A DNA stretch of 5,910 bases from an uncultured Eubacteriales bacterium (GTDB lineage: Bacteria; Bacillota; Clostridia; Oscillospirales; Feifaniaceae): the NCBI GenBank assembly GCA_902474785.1, contig CABRXB010000083.1:1-5910 (forward strand), given 5' to 3'. The position numbers and the translations under genes were made by a program. Below are positions 1-5,779 of this stretch, piece by piece (the stretch's first letter is position 1; each line of letters begins with the position of its first letter). The notes beneath the pieces are model-generated. The model had not been told where the DNA came from. It searched no databases and saw only the letters and a program-made list of their open reading frames with translations.

Positions 1-3000
1 TCGATGAGCACATCTTCCACAACGCCGTCGACACGGGCGACGACGCTGGTCTCCATCTTCATGGCCTCGATGGTGGCCAAAACCTGATTTTCCTTGACGG
101 TCTCGCCCTTCTTGACATTGATCTTGGACACCATACCGGGAATGGAGGCGCCCACCTGACCCTTGTCGCTCAAATCTGCCATGACGATCTTTTTGCCGGT
201 GTCGGCCGCCTGCGGATCGGGAACGTCGATTTCACGGCGCATGCCGTTGAGCTCAAACTGCACGGTGCGGGTGCCGTCCTCATTGCGGTCGCCAAGTCCG
301 AGATACTTGATGACGAGCGTCTTGCCGTCTTCAATGTTGACCTTGGTGGTTTCGCCCACCGCCATGCCGTTGAAGAAGATGTGGCTGCCCATGCGCACAA
401 GATAGCCGTATTCCTTGCGTTTGGCAAAGAAGTCCTCGAGCACCTTGGGATACATGGCGTAGGAGATCACGTCGCGCCAGGAGGCGTCGGGGCTGATCTT
501 CTTGACCTCTTTTTCAAGCTCATCCCAGTCGACCGGGGGCAGCAGCTCACCGGGACGACAGGTGATGGCCTCGTCGCCCTTGAGCACGACCTTTTGCAGA
601 TCTTCGGGGAAGCCGTTGGTGGGCTGGCCCATCATGCCCTTGAAGTAGCTGACAACAGAATCGGGGAAGGCCAGCGACTTGCCTTTTTCCACGATGTTCT
701 CCGGCGTGAGATCGTTTTGCACCATGAAGATGGCAAGGTCTCCCACCATTTTGGAGGACGGCGTGACCTTGACGATGTCGCCGAGCATGTCGTTGACGGT
801 GCGGTACATCTCGCGCACTTCGTCAAAACGGTGGCCAAGCCCCAAAGCCTCCACCTGCGGACGCAGGTTGGTATACTGCCCGCCGGGGATCTGATAGCGG
901 TAGATCTCGGTGAGCGGCGAAACAAGGCCGTTGTCAAAATTCTTGTAGCGCAGGCGCACGTCGCCCCAGTAGTCGCCCAGACGCTCCAGGCCGCGCGGAT
1001 CGAGACCCGTGTCGCGTTCCTGGCCGCGCAGCGCCTCGACAAGCGAGTTGAGCGAGGGCTGGCTGGTGAGGCTCGAGAGCGGCGCGATGGCGCAGTCGAC
1101 AATGTCAACGCCGGCCTCGGCCGCCATCATGTAGGCGGCAATCTGGTTGTCGGTGGTGTTGTGGCTGTGCAGGTGAATCGGGATGCCGATCTCCTGCTTG
1201 AGCGCTCTGACCAGCTCCCTTGCGGCATAGGGTTTGAGCAGGCCCGACATGTCTTTGATGCAAAGGGTGTGCGCGCCGCGGCGCTCGAGCTCCTTGGCAA
1301 AATCGACATAGTATTTTAAGGTATACTTGTCGCGCGTGGAATCCAGGATGTCGCCGGTGTAGCAGACGGTGGCCTCCAGCAGTTTGCCCTGCTTTAAGAC
1401 CTCATCCATGGCAACTTCCATGCTGGGAATCCAGTTGAGTGAGTCGAACACGCGGAAGACGTCGATGCCGCAGCGGGCGGCCTCTGCAACAAAGGCGCGC
1501 ACCACGTTGTCGGGGTAGCTGGCGTAGCCCACCAGATTGGAACCGCGCAGCAGCATCTGGAAGGGGATGTTGGGAATCTGCTCGCGCAGCAGGCGCAGGC
1601 GCTCCCAGGGCGATTCATACAAGAAGCGATAGGCGGTGTCAAAGGTGGCGCCGCCCCACATCTCGAGTGAGAAACAGTCGTTCAACACGTCGGCCATACC
1701 CGCGGCGCCCTTGACCATGTCGCGGGTGCGCATGCGCGTGGAGAGCAGCGACTGGTGCGCGTCTCTCATGGTGGTGTCGGTGATGAGCAGTTTTTTCTGT
1801 TCAAGAACCCACTTGGAGAAAGCCTCGGGGCCCTTGGTGTCAAGCAGGTGTTTGAGCCCCATCTCGGCCGTGATCTCACGGGTGGCTTCAGGATAGCGCG
1901 GCGGCTCATGGATGCTGCGCTGCGCATCGGGGTCGGCCACCTGCTGCATGGCAATGTACTTGAGGATGCGGTTGGCGCGGTCGCGCGAATCGACCAGGTC
2001 AAAGAGCTCGGGCGTGGAGTCGATGAACTTGGTGTGGCACTTTCCCTCCAAGAAGGTGGGGTGCAGCAGAATATTGGTGATAAAGGGGATATTGGTCTTG
2101 ACGCCGCGCACATGCTCTTCGTTGATGGTGCGCAGAGCCTTACGGCACACGGCCTCGAATGTGCGGTCCCAGGTCGTAACCTTGACGAGCAGCGAATCGT
2201 AATAAGGCGAGATCACCGAGCCCGTGGTGACGTTGCCGCCATCCAGACGCACGCCGGGGCCTCCGCCCGAATAATAGGCAGTGATCTTACCGTTGTCGGG
2301 GGCAAAGTTATTGGCGGGGTCTTCGGTGGTGACACGGCACTGAATGGCATATCCGTTGATGTGCAGATCCGACTGCTCGGCCAGCCCGATTTCGGGATGG
2401 GAGAGAGGCGCGCCGGCCGCAACAAGAATCTGCGCGCGCACCACGTCGATGCCCGTCACCATTTCGGTGACGGTGTGCTCCACCTGAATACGGGGGTTCA
2501 TCTCAATGAAATAGTGCCTGCCTGTCCTGTCGACCAAAAACTCCACCGTGCCGGCGTTGACATAGTTGACAGCCTTGGCGATCTTGACGGCATCCTCATA
2601 GAGCTTGTCGCGAATTTCCTGGGATACGCTCCAAGCGGGGGCAAACTCCACCACCTTTTGATAGCGGCGCTGCAAAGAACAGTCGCGCTCTCCCAGGTGA
2701 CGGATGCAGCCATATTGGTCGGCCAGGATCTGCACCTCGATGTGCTTTGGCTCCACGAGGTATTTTTCAATGAAAATGTCGTCGTTGCCAAAGGCTTTTT
2801 TGGCCTCGCTGCGCACCAGCTCAAAGGCAGGCGCAACGTCCTCCGGCTTTTCGCACAGACGCATGCCGCGTCCGCCGCCGCCCGAGGCCGCCTTTAAAAT
2901 GATGGGAAATCCAAATCCCTGCGCCTTTTCAAGGGCTTCTTCGGCGCTTGTCAGCGGCACGTTGGAGCCCGGGATGACGGGCACGCCGCAGGACATGGCG

Positions 3001-3380
3001 ATCTTTTTGGCTTCAAGCTTGTCGCCCATTTTGGCCAGGACATGAGAAGGCGGGCCGATAAAGGTGATACCGGCCTCCTCACAGGCTTTTGCAAATTCGG
3101 CATTCTCGGAGAGAAAGCCATACCCCGGGTGAATGGCCTCAACCTTGCGGCGCTTGGCAAGGGGAATGATCTCGTCGATCGCCAGGTAAGCGCCCAGCGG
3201 ACTTCTGTTTTCCCCAATGAGGTAGGCCTCGTCCGCTTTGGTACGAAACAGTCCCAGTGTATCTTCCTTGGAGTAAATGGCAAGTGTGCGGATGCCTAAG
3301 TCGTGACAGGCGCGGAAAATGCGGATTGCAATCTCACCGCGGTTTGCCGCCATCACTTTGTTAAATCGATGCTCAGACAA
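1..3380 (-). CDS. pyc: Pyruvate carboxylase, single-chain, biotin-dependent (3' end cut by window edge)
   Basis: Cytoplasmic enzyme that carboxylates pyruvate to oxaloacetate using ATP, bicarbonate and covalently bound biotin; it refills the TCA and amino-acid pools. One uninterrupted frame gives 1126 codons. The biotin carboxylase domain (about 1-455) has FNKVMAANRGEIAIR at the N-terminus, the ATP-grasp loop GGGGRGM at 167-173 and EMNPRIQVEHTVTE from 293. The carboxyltransferase domain has TDTTMRDAHQS around 535-543 (metal-binding Asp540), IKDMSGL with the presumed carbamylated Lys709, a metal-binding HSH at 738-740, and Thr772 in LTSQPS. The biotin domain starts near 1073 and carries EAMKMET with biotinyl Lys1108 (codon 57-59). 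About 15-20 C-terminal residues lie outside the window. I chose the TTG start at 3380 because a strong ribosome binding site sits 8 nt upstream and it restores the family's usual N-terminus; the ATG at 3353 would remove the first beta strand. It appears to be its own transcription unit downstream of hydF. HSHNTTDN differs from the usual HTHDTSGN. Confidence 0.96.
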   Translation of the reverse strand, partial: MSEHRFNKVMAANRGEIAIRIFRACHDLGIRTLAIYSKEDTLGLFRTKADEAYLIGENRSPLGAYLAIDEIIPLAKRRKVEAIHPGYGFLSENAEFAKACEEAGITFIGPPSHVLAKMGDKLEAKKIAMSCGVPVIPGSNVPLTSAEEALEKAQGFGFPIILKAASGGGGRGMRLCEKPEDVAPAFELVRSEAKKAFGNDDIFIEKYLVEPKHIEVQILADQYGCIRHLGERDCSLQRRYQKVVEFAPAWSVSQEIRDKLYEDAVKIAKAVNYVNAGTVEFLVDRTGRHYFIEMNPRIQVEHTVTEMVTGIDVVRAQILVAAGAPLSHPEIGLAEQSDLHINGYAIQCRVTTEDPANNFAPDNGKITAYYSGGGPGVRLDGGNVTTGSVISPYYDSLLVKVTTWDRTFEAVCRKALRTINEEHVRGVKTNIPFITNILLHPTFLEGKCHTKFIDSTPELFDLVDSRDRANRILKYIAMQQVADPDAQRSIHEPPRYPEATREITAEMGLKHLLDTKGPEAFSKWVLEQKKLLITDTTMRDAHQSLLSTRMRTRDMVKGAAGMADVLNDCFSLEMWGGATFDTAYRFLYESPWERLRLLREQIPNIPFQMLLRGSNLVGYASYPDNVVRAFVAEAARCGIDVFRVFDSLNWIPSMEVAMDEVLKQGKLLEATVCYTGDILDSTRDKYTLKYYVDFAKELERRGAHTLCIKDMSGLLKPYAARELVRALKQEIGIPIHLHSHNTTDNQIAAYMMAAEAGVDIVDCAIAPLSSLTSQPSLNSLVEALRGQERDTGLDPRGLERLGDYWGDVRLRYKNFDNGLVSPLTEIYRYQIPGGQYTNLRPQVEALGLGHRFDEVREMYRTVNDMLGDIVKVTPSSKMVGDLAIFMVQNDLTPENIVEKGKSLAFPDSVVSYFKGMMGQPTNGFPEDLQKVVLKGDEAITCRPGELLPPVDWDELEKEVKKISPDASWRDVISYAMYPKVLEDFFAKRKEYGYLVRMGSHIFFNGMAVGETTKVNIEDGKTLVIKYLGLGDRNEDGTRTVQFELNGMRREIDVPDPQAADTGKKIVMADLSDKGQVGASIPGMVSKINVKKGETVKENQVLATIEAMKMETSVVARVDGVVEDVLI

Positions 3381-3386
3381 AAAACC

Positions 3387-3394
3387 ATCTCCTT
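3387..3394 (-). promoter_or_regulatory. Ribosome binding site of pyc, supports TTG start
   Basis: AAGGAGAT on the minus strand, with 8 nt between AGGAG and the TTG at 3380. The spacing is ideal, and no ATG in frame is nearer than 3353, so this site decides the start. An out-of-frame ATG overlaps the site at 3386-3388 and is not a start. Confidence 0.8.
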
Positions 3395-3419
3395 TGATTG
3401 CACTGCTTTGTTGAAAAAC

Positions 3420-3440
3420 GCTCCCCATGTCGACCGGAGC
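3420..3440 (-). other. Short hairpin plus T-run in pyc leader (attenuator-like)
   Basis: On the minus strand GCTCC and GGAGC form a 5-bp stem around an 11-base loop, followed by GTTTTT at 3414-3419. It would lie inside the pyc leader if the promoter at 3456-3464 is real. The stem is too short to be a convincing terminator, so this is only a possible attenuator. Confidence 0.2.
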
Positions 3441-3455
3441 AGTCTGTCATAACAC

Positions 3456-3464
3456 AGGATATCA
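3456..3464 (-). promoter_or_regulatory. Possible extended -10 promoter of pyc
   Basis: The minus strand reads TGATATCCT, a TGn extended -10 with 4 of 6 matches to TATAAT. The best -35 candidate, TAGAAT at 17-bp spacing, matches only 3 of 6. The predicted start near 3449 gives a leader of about 69 nt. It is weak but is the best promoter-like signal upstream of pyc. Confidence 0.3.
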
Positions 3465-3506
3465 CAGGCACCTCTTAAATTCTACATATCAAGTTCCACA
3501 TAAATT

Positions 3507-3524
3507 CCCCCCCTTTTTGGGGGG
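3507..3524. repeat. C7-T5-G6 inverted repeat (homopolymer hairpin)
   Basis: On the plus strand seven C, five T and six G follow directly; in the minus-strand transcript this is six C, five A and seven G. It makes a 6-bp all-GC stem with an A5 loop. No T-run follows on the minus strand, so it is not a standard terminator. It lies between the candidate hydF terminator and the candidate pyc promoter. Its function is unknown. Confidence 0.6.
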
Positions 3525-3551
3525 CTGGTATGACAAAACCACCAAGAAATC

Positions 3552-3580
3552 GAGGGCCGGCGCATTTTTCACCGACCCTC
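3552..3580 (-). terminator. Candidate intrinsic terminator of hydF
   Basis: In the minus-strand RNA, GAGGGTCGGTG pairs with CGCCGGCCCTC through an 11-bp stem (two G-U wobbles) around the 7-base loop AAAAATG, followed by GATTTCTT and soon GGTTTTG. On the plus strand the two wobbles become C-A mismatches, so the structure belongs to minus-strand transcripts. It lies about 105 nt after the hydF stop. The T-tract is imperfect, so an RNA element of another kind is possible. Confidence 0.5.
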
Positions 3581-3639
3581 AGGCTGTTTTTCGAGTGTTT
3601 TTTGTGGAAAATCACCTGTCCGCCTCACGCGGTGCTCAG

Positions 3640-3664
3640 TTGATTTTTGCTGAAGAAAAATCAA
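3640..3664. repeat. AT-rich 9-bp inverted repeat after hydF
   Basis: TTGATTTTT and AAAAATCAA are perfect inverted copies separated by 7 bases, 21 bases beyond the hydF stop codon. The stem is AT-rich and is not followed by a T-run on the minus strand. It may stabilise the 3' end of the hydF transcript or be incidental. Confidence 0.4.
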
Positions 3665-3685
3665 AACATCCTATTTTTTACTAAA

Positions 3686-4885
3686 TTATCCCTGCTGCGG
3701 CAGCGTCACCTTGTCCAAAATTCCGGTGAGGTAGGCGATGGCGATGCCATAATTGCACATGGGCACCCCCTGACGCCGCGCCTGCGCCAGTCGCGACAGC
3801 ACATGTTTGCGGTTGAACATACAGGCCCCGCAGTGGATCACAAGATCATAGCCTGAGAGATCCTCGGGGTAGTCTGCGCCGCGCACAAAGTCAATGGCAA
3901 GGCCCTGCCCCACTCGTTTGCGCAAAAGCGCGGGAATTTTCACCCGGCCGATGTCCTCCTCCATCGGCGCATGGGTGCAGGCCTCCGCGATCAGCACCCG
4001 CGAACGCTCGGTCAGCGAACCAATTGCCTGTGCCCCCTTTGCAAACTGGTCGATGTCCCCCTTGTAGGCCGCCATCAAAATGGAAAAGGAGGTGAAGCGG
4101 CTTTCCGGCGGACGCTTTTGCTCGACCAGGGGGAAAACCTGGGAGTCGGTGATGATGAGGTCAGGCGGGCCTGCAAGCGCAGCCAGCGCAGCATCCATCT
4201 GGTCGGCCGTGGCGCAGGTGACAATGCAGCCCTTATCGAGCAGCTCTCTGATGGTCTGCACCTGCGGCAAAATCAGACGGCCCTTGGGCGCCTGAATGTC
4301 CTGCGGCATCACGAGCAGCACACGGTCGCCTCGATTTGCCAGATCGCCCGTGATGCTCACGGCGTCGTAATCGGCGGGCAGGCTCTCCACAATGGCGGCG
4401 CGCAGCGCCTCAATGCCGGCACCCTCTTTGGCGCTGACAGGCAGAACTTTCAGCGAAAACGCCTCTTCAAGCTGCGTTGTAAGCGTCGCCGCATCCTCGC
4501 GCACGTCGACTTTTCCCAGCACCAGCAGCACGGGAATGTTGCGCTCTTTCAAATTGCTGATCCAGGCTTTTTCCACATCGGGCGCGCCGTCGATCACCAC
4601 AAGCGCAATGTCGGTCTTGTCCAGGGCCTGCCTTGTCTTCTCGACGCGCAGGGCGCCCAGCTCGCCCTCGTCGTCGAGCCCAGCCGTGTCGATGAAGACG
4701 ACGGGGCCCACCCCGCGCAGTTCCATGGCCTTGTAGACGGGGTCGGTCGTCGTCCCCGCAACCGGCGAGACCAGCGCCGTGTTTTGCCCTGTGAGCGCGT
4801 TGATGAGGGAGGATTTCCCTGCGTTTCGCTTTCCAAAAATGCCAATGTGCAGACGATTGGCGCGAGGTGTGCTGTTGAGGCTCAT
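3686..4885 (-). CDS. hydF: [FeFe]-hydrogenase H-cluster maturation GTPase HydF
   Basis: Cytoplasmic GTPase and iron-sulfur protein that acts as scaffold and carrier for the diiron subcluster built with HydE and HydG, delivering it to the hydrogenase HydA. The protein is 399 residues, normal for the family. The GTPase domain has the P-loop GKRNAGKS (18-25), the GTTTDP switch I segment (44-49), DTAG (66-69) and VSAK (150-153). The guanine-specificity motif is GKVD (124-127), not the usual NKxD. The C-terminal cluster-binding signature is complete: CTH at 303-305, then 45 residues, then HCGAC at 351-355. The start at 4885 gives MSLNSTPRANRLHIG, the usual N-terminus, with AGAGG 12 nt upstream; the in-frame ATG at 4897 abuts that site with no spacing. 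hydE, hydG and hydA are not in the window. The gene has its own promoter-like region and lies downstream of a Crp/Fnr regulator gene. Confidence 0.96.
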   Translation of the reverse strand: MSLNSTPRANRLHIGIFGKRNAGKSSLINALTGQNTALVSPVAGTTTDPVYKAMELRGVGPVVFIDTAGLDDEGELGALRVEKTRQALDKTDIALVVIDGAPDVEKAWISNLKERNIPVLLVLGKVDVREDAATLTTQLEEAFSLKVLPVSAKEGAGIEALRAAIVESLPADYDAVSITGDLANRGDRVLLVMPQDIQAPKGRLILPQVQTIRELLDKGCIVTCATADQMDAALAALAGPPDLIITDSQVFPLVEQKRPPESRFTSFSILMAAYKGDIDQFAKGAQAIGSLTERSRVLIAEACTHAPMEEDIGRVKIPALLRKRVGQGLAIDFVRGADYPEDLSGYDLVIHCGACMFNRKHVLSRLAQARRQGVPMCNYGIAIAYLTGILDKVTLPQQG

Positions 4886-4897
4886 AGACCAAACCAT

Positions 4898-4902
4898 CCT
4901 CT
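4898..4902 (-). promoter_or_regulatory. Ribosome binding site of hydF
   Basis: AGAGG on the minus strand, 12 nt before the ATG at 4885. The spacing is a little long, but the alternative ATG at 4897 directly abuts this site and could not use it. It therefore favours the shorter, family-typical start. Confidence 0.55.
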
Positions 4903-4910
4903 CAAATTCT

Positions 4911-4946
4911 CAAATGCCACCGCCTGTTACAGACGCCGGCCATTTG
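4911..4946 (-). promoter_or_regulatory. Leader hairpin of hydF mRNA
   Basis: In the minus-strand RNA, CAAAT pairs with ATTTG, then after one bulged G GCCG pairs with TGGC, then after a G/G mismatch CGTCTG pairs with CAGGCG around the loop TAA. That is 15 pairs, two of them G-U wobbles that become C-A mismatches on the other strand, so the fold belongs to the hydF transcript. It ends 8 nt before the ribosome binding site. No T-run follows, so it is not a terminator; a translational or stability role is possible. Confidence 0.45.
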
Positions 4947-4958
4947 TCTTGTCTTCTC

Positions 4959-4974
4959 CGTCCCGTTTTGGACG
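4959..4974 (-). promoter_or_regulatory. Second small hairpin in hydF leader
   Basis: CGTCC and GGACG form a perfect 5-bp stem around a 6-base loop in the minus-strand leader, 12 nt before the larger leader hairpin. Alone it is weak; together they suggest a structured 5' untranslated region. Confidence 0.25.
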
Positions 4975-5009
4975 CCCCGGCACTGCGCCCTTCGAGATCT
5001 TTCCCTGAA

Positions 5010-5018
5010 AGTATACCA
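5010..5018 (-). promoter_or_regulatory. Extended -10 promoter of hydF
   Basis: The minus strand reads TGGTATACT: a TGn extension plus TATACT, 5 of 6 matches to the consensus -10. Counting the hexamer as -12 to -7 puts the start near 5003 and gives a leader of about 118 nt. No good -35 exists at 16-18 bp spacing (GGAGTG at 17). A poor -35 with a palindrome in its place is typical of an activator-dependent promoter. Confidence 0.55.
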
Positions 5019-5038
5019 GAGTTTGGCGCAACACTCCA

Positions 5039-5050
5039 TTGCAATTGCAA
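5039..5050. promoter_or_regulatory. Palindromic operator candidate upstream of hydF
   Basis: TTGCAATTGCAA is a perfect 12-bp palindrome, also readable as two tandem copies of TTGCAA. Its centre (between 5044 and 5045) is 41.5 bases upstream of the start predicted from the extended -10 box, the standard class II activator position for Crp/Fnr proteins. The neighbouring Crp/Fnr gene product is the obvious candidate to bind it. The sequence is neither the E. coli CRP nor the FNR consensus, so the assignment rests on symmetry and position. Confidence 0.5.
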
Positions 5051-5052
5051 CG

Positions 5053-5089
5053 AACATGGCCGCAAGAGGGGAACTCTTGCGGCCATGTT
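5053..5089 (-). terminator. Perfect 16-bp hairpin after the Crp/Fnr gene, probable terminator
   Basis: AACATGGCCGCAAGAG and CTCTTGCGGCCATGTT are perfect inverted copies around a 5-base loop, beginning 11 nt past the regulator's stop codon. An A-run precedes the stem on the minus strand, but the trailing tract is only TTCGTT; on the plus strand the tail is TTTTGG. Position and strength favour a terminator for the protease/regulator transcript, probably less than fully efficient. Confidence 0.6.
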
Positions 5090-5100
5090 TTGGAAAAGCG

Positions 5101-5775
5101 TCAATGCTCATCGAGCATTTGGTGTTTGACGATTTCAAAGTGGTTTTTGCGAAAGCGCAGCACGCCGTCGGCTTTGAGCCTCGAGAGTTCGCGCGACAGA
5201 GCGCTGCGGTCGACGCCCAGATAGTCGGCCATGGCGCTTCGATCCATGGCAAGGTCAAAACACAGGCTCCCGCTCTCGCGCACGCGCTGGGTGAAAAAGG
5301 TCATCAGCTTTTCGCGCAGGCTCTTTTTTGACAACACCTGAATGCGGTTGTTCATGGAAAGCGTTCTCTCTGCGAGCATGGCGATAAATCGCCCGGTCCA
5401 AAGGCATCCCGCCTGCTGTCCCTGCTCCCCTGCCGCGCGCAAACGCTGCGTGGAAAGCCAAAGCACGCGACAGTCGCTGTCAGCCTGTGCATAGATGGGA
5501 CTCTCGCGCACTCCCAGAAAGGAGAGCGACTCGCCAAAGGTCTCGCCCTTTGTCACATTTGCCATAATCAGGCGGTTGCCCTGCATATCGGTGCTGCACA
5601 CCGAGACGGCGCCCTCGAGCACCAGGCCGAAGCTTTGCATGGCATCTCCTGTTCGGATGAGCTGCTCTCCTTTTTTATAGGCCATCTCGCGCGCCTCAAA
5701 AAAGGCCAGCGCGTCGCGCAGTTGCGCGCTCTCAAGCCCTGCAAACAGGCGGCAGGCGAAAATGCTCTGCTCCAC
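5101..5775 (-). CDS. Crp/Fnr-family transcriptional regulator
   Basis: DNA-binding regulator of 224 residues, normal for the family. Residues about 8-110 form the cyclic-nucleotide-type beta-barrel sensor domain, with the signature GETFGESLSF at 77-86. A long dimerisation helix follows (about 125-150), then a winged helix-turn-helix (about 152-217) with MADYLGVDRSALSRELSRL as the turn and recognition helix. By simple alignment, the Arg-Ser pair that holds the cAMP phosphate in E. coli CRP is Ser92-Pro93 here, so cAMP is an unlikely ligand. The Cys residues (8, 60, 102, 124, 172) are scattered and do not form the N-terminal cluster of FNR, so the signal is unknown. I chose the GTG start because GGGAGG lies 8 nt upstream; the in-frame ATG at 5832 would lie deep in the upstream protease gene. 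The gene starts 4 bases after that stop and is followed by a strong hairpin. Its most plausible nearby target is the hydF promoter. Confidence 0.9.
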   Translation of the reverse strand: MEQSIFACRLFAGLESAQLRDALAFFEAREMAYKKGEQLIRTGDAMQSFGLVLEGAVSVCSTDMQGNRLIMANVTKGETFGESLSFLGVRESPIYAQADSDCRVLWLSTQRLRAAGEQGQQAGCLWTGRFIAMLAERTLSMNNRIQVLSKKSLREKLMTFFTQRVRESGSLCFDLAMDRSAMADYLGVDRSALSRELSRLKADGVLRFRKNHFEIVKHQMLDEH

Positions 5776-5779
5776 AAAA

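Larger units (their letters stand above)
3381..3685. other. Intergenic region between hydF and pyc
   Basis: This is a 305-base stretch with no credible coding sequence and more AT than the flanking genes. In transcription order (minus strand) it holds an AT-rich inverted repeat just after the hydF stop, a GC-rich hairpin with a weak T-rich tail (candidate hydF terminator), a C-run/A5/G-run hairpin, a weak extended -10 box, a short hairpin followed by GTTTTT, and the pyc ribosome binding site. The short plus-strand reading frames here have no ribosome binding site or recognisable protein character. Confidence 0.8.

Noticed and set aside
381..2897. Long plus-strand reading frames of 312 (381-1319) and 380 (1755-2897) codons
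   Set aside because: They lie antisense to a continuous, motif-complete pyruvate carboxylase. Their composition (rich in His, Val, Gly, Leu, Arg) is typical of the complement of GC-rich coding DNA, and no family features are seen.
3443..3465. TGTGATATCCTGTGTTATGACA near the pyc promoter as a CRP site
   Set aside because: Only one half (TGTGA) matches; the other half is not TCACA at the required spacing, so symmetry is lacking.
3507..3524. C/G-run hairpin as a terminator
   Set aside because: The downstream sequence on the minus strand is AATTTATG, without a T-run directly after the stem.
3640..3664. TTGAT...ATCAA inverted repeat as an FNR-type operator
   Set aside because: The half-sites are separated by 15 bases instead of 4, and it lies just after the hydF stop, not at a promoter.
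3427..3684. Plus-strand reading frame of 85 codons in the hydF-pyc gap
   Set aside because: It has no ribosome binding site, it reads straight through the C/G hairpin and the terminator candidate, and it has no recognisable protein character.
4886..4897. Upstream in-frame ATG at 4897 as the hydF start
   Set aside because: It directly abuts AGAGG, leaving no spacing for initiation, and it adds four residues (MVWS) to the family-typical N-terminus.
3971..5008. Plus-strand reading frame of 345 codons opposite hydF
   Set aside because: It is the antisense shadow of HydF, which has all family motifs; it runs through the hydF promoter region and has no recognisable domain.
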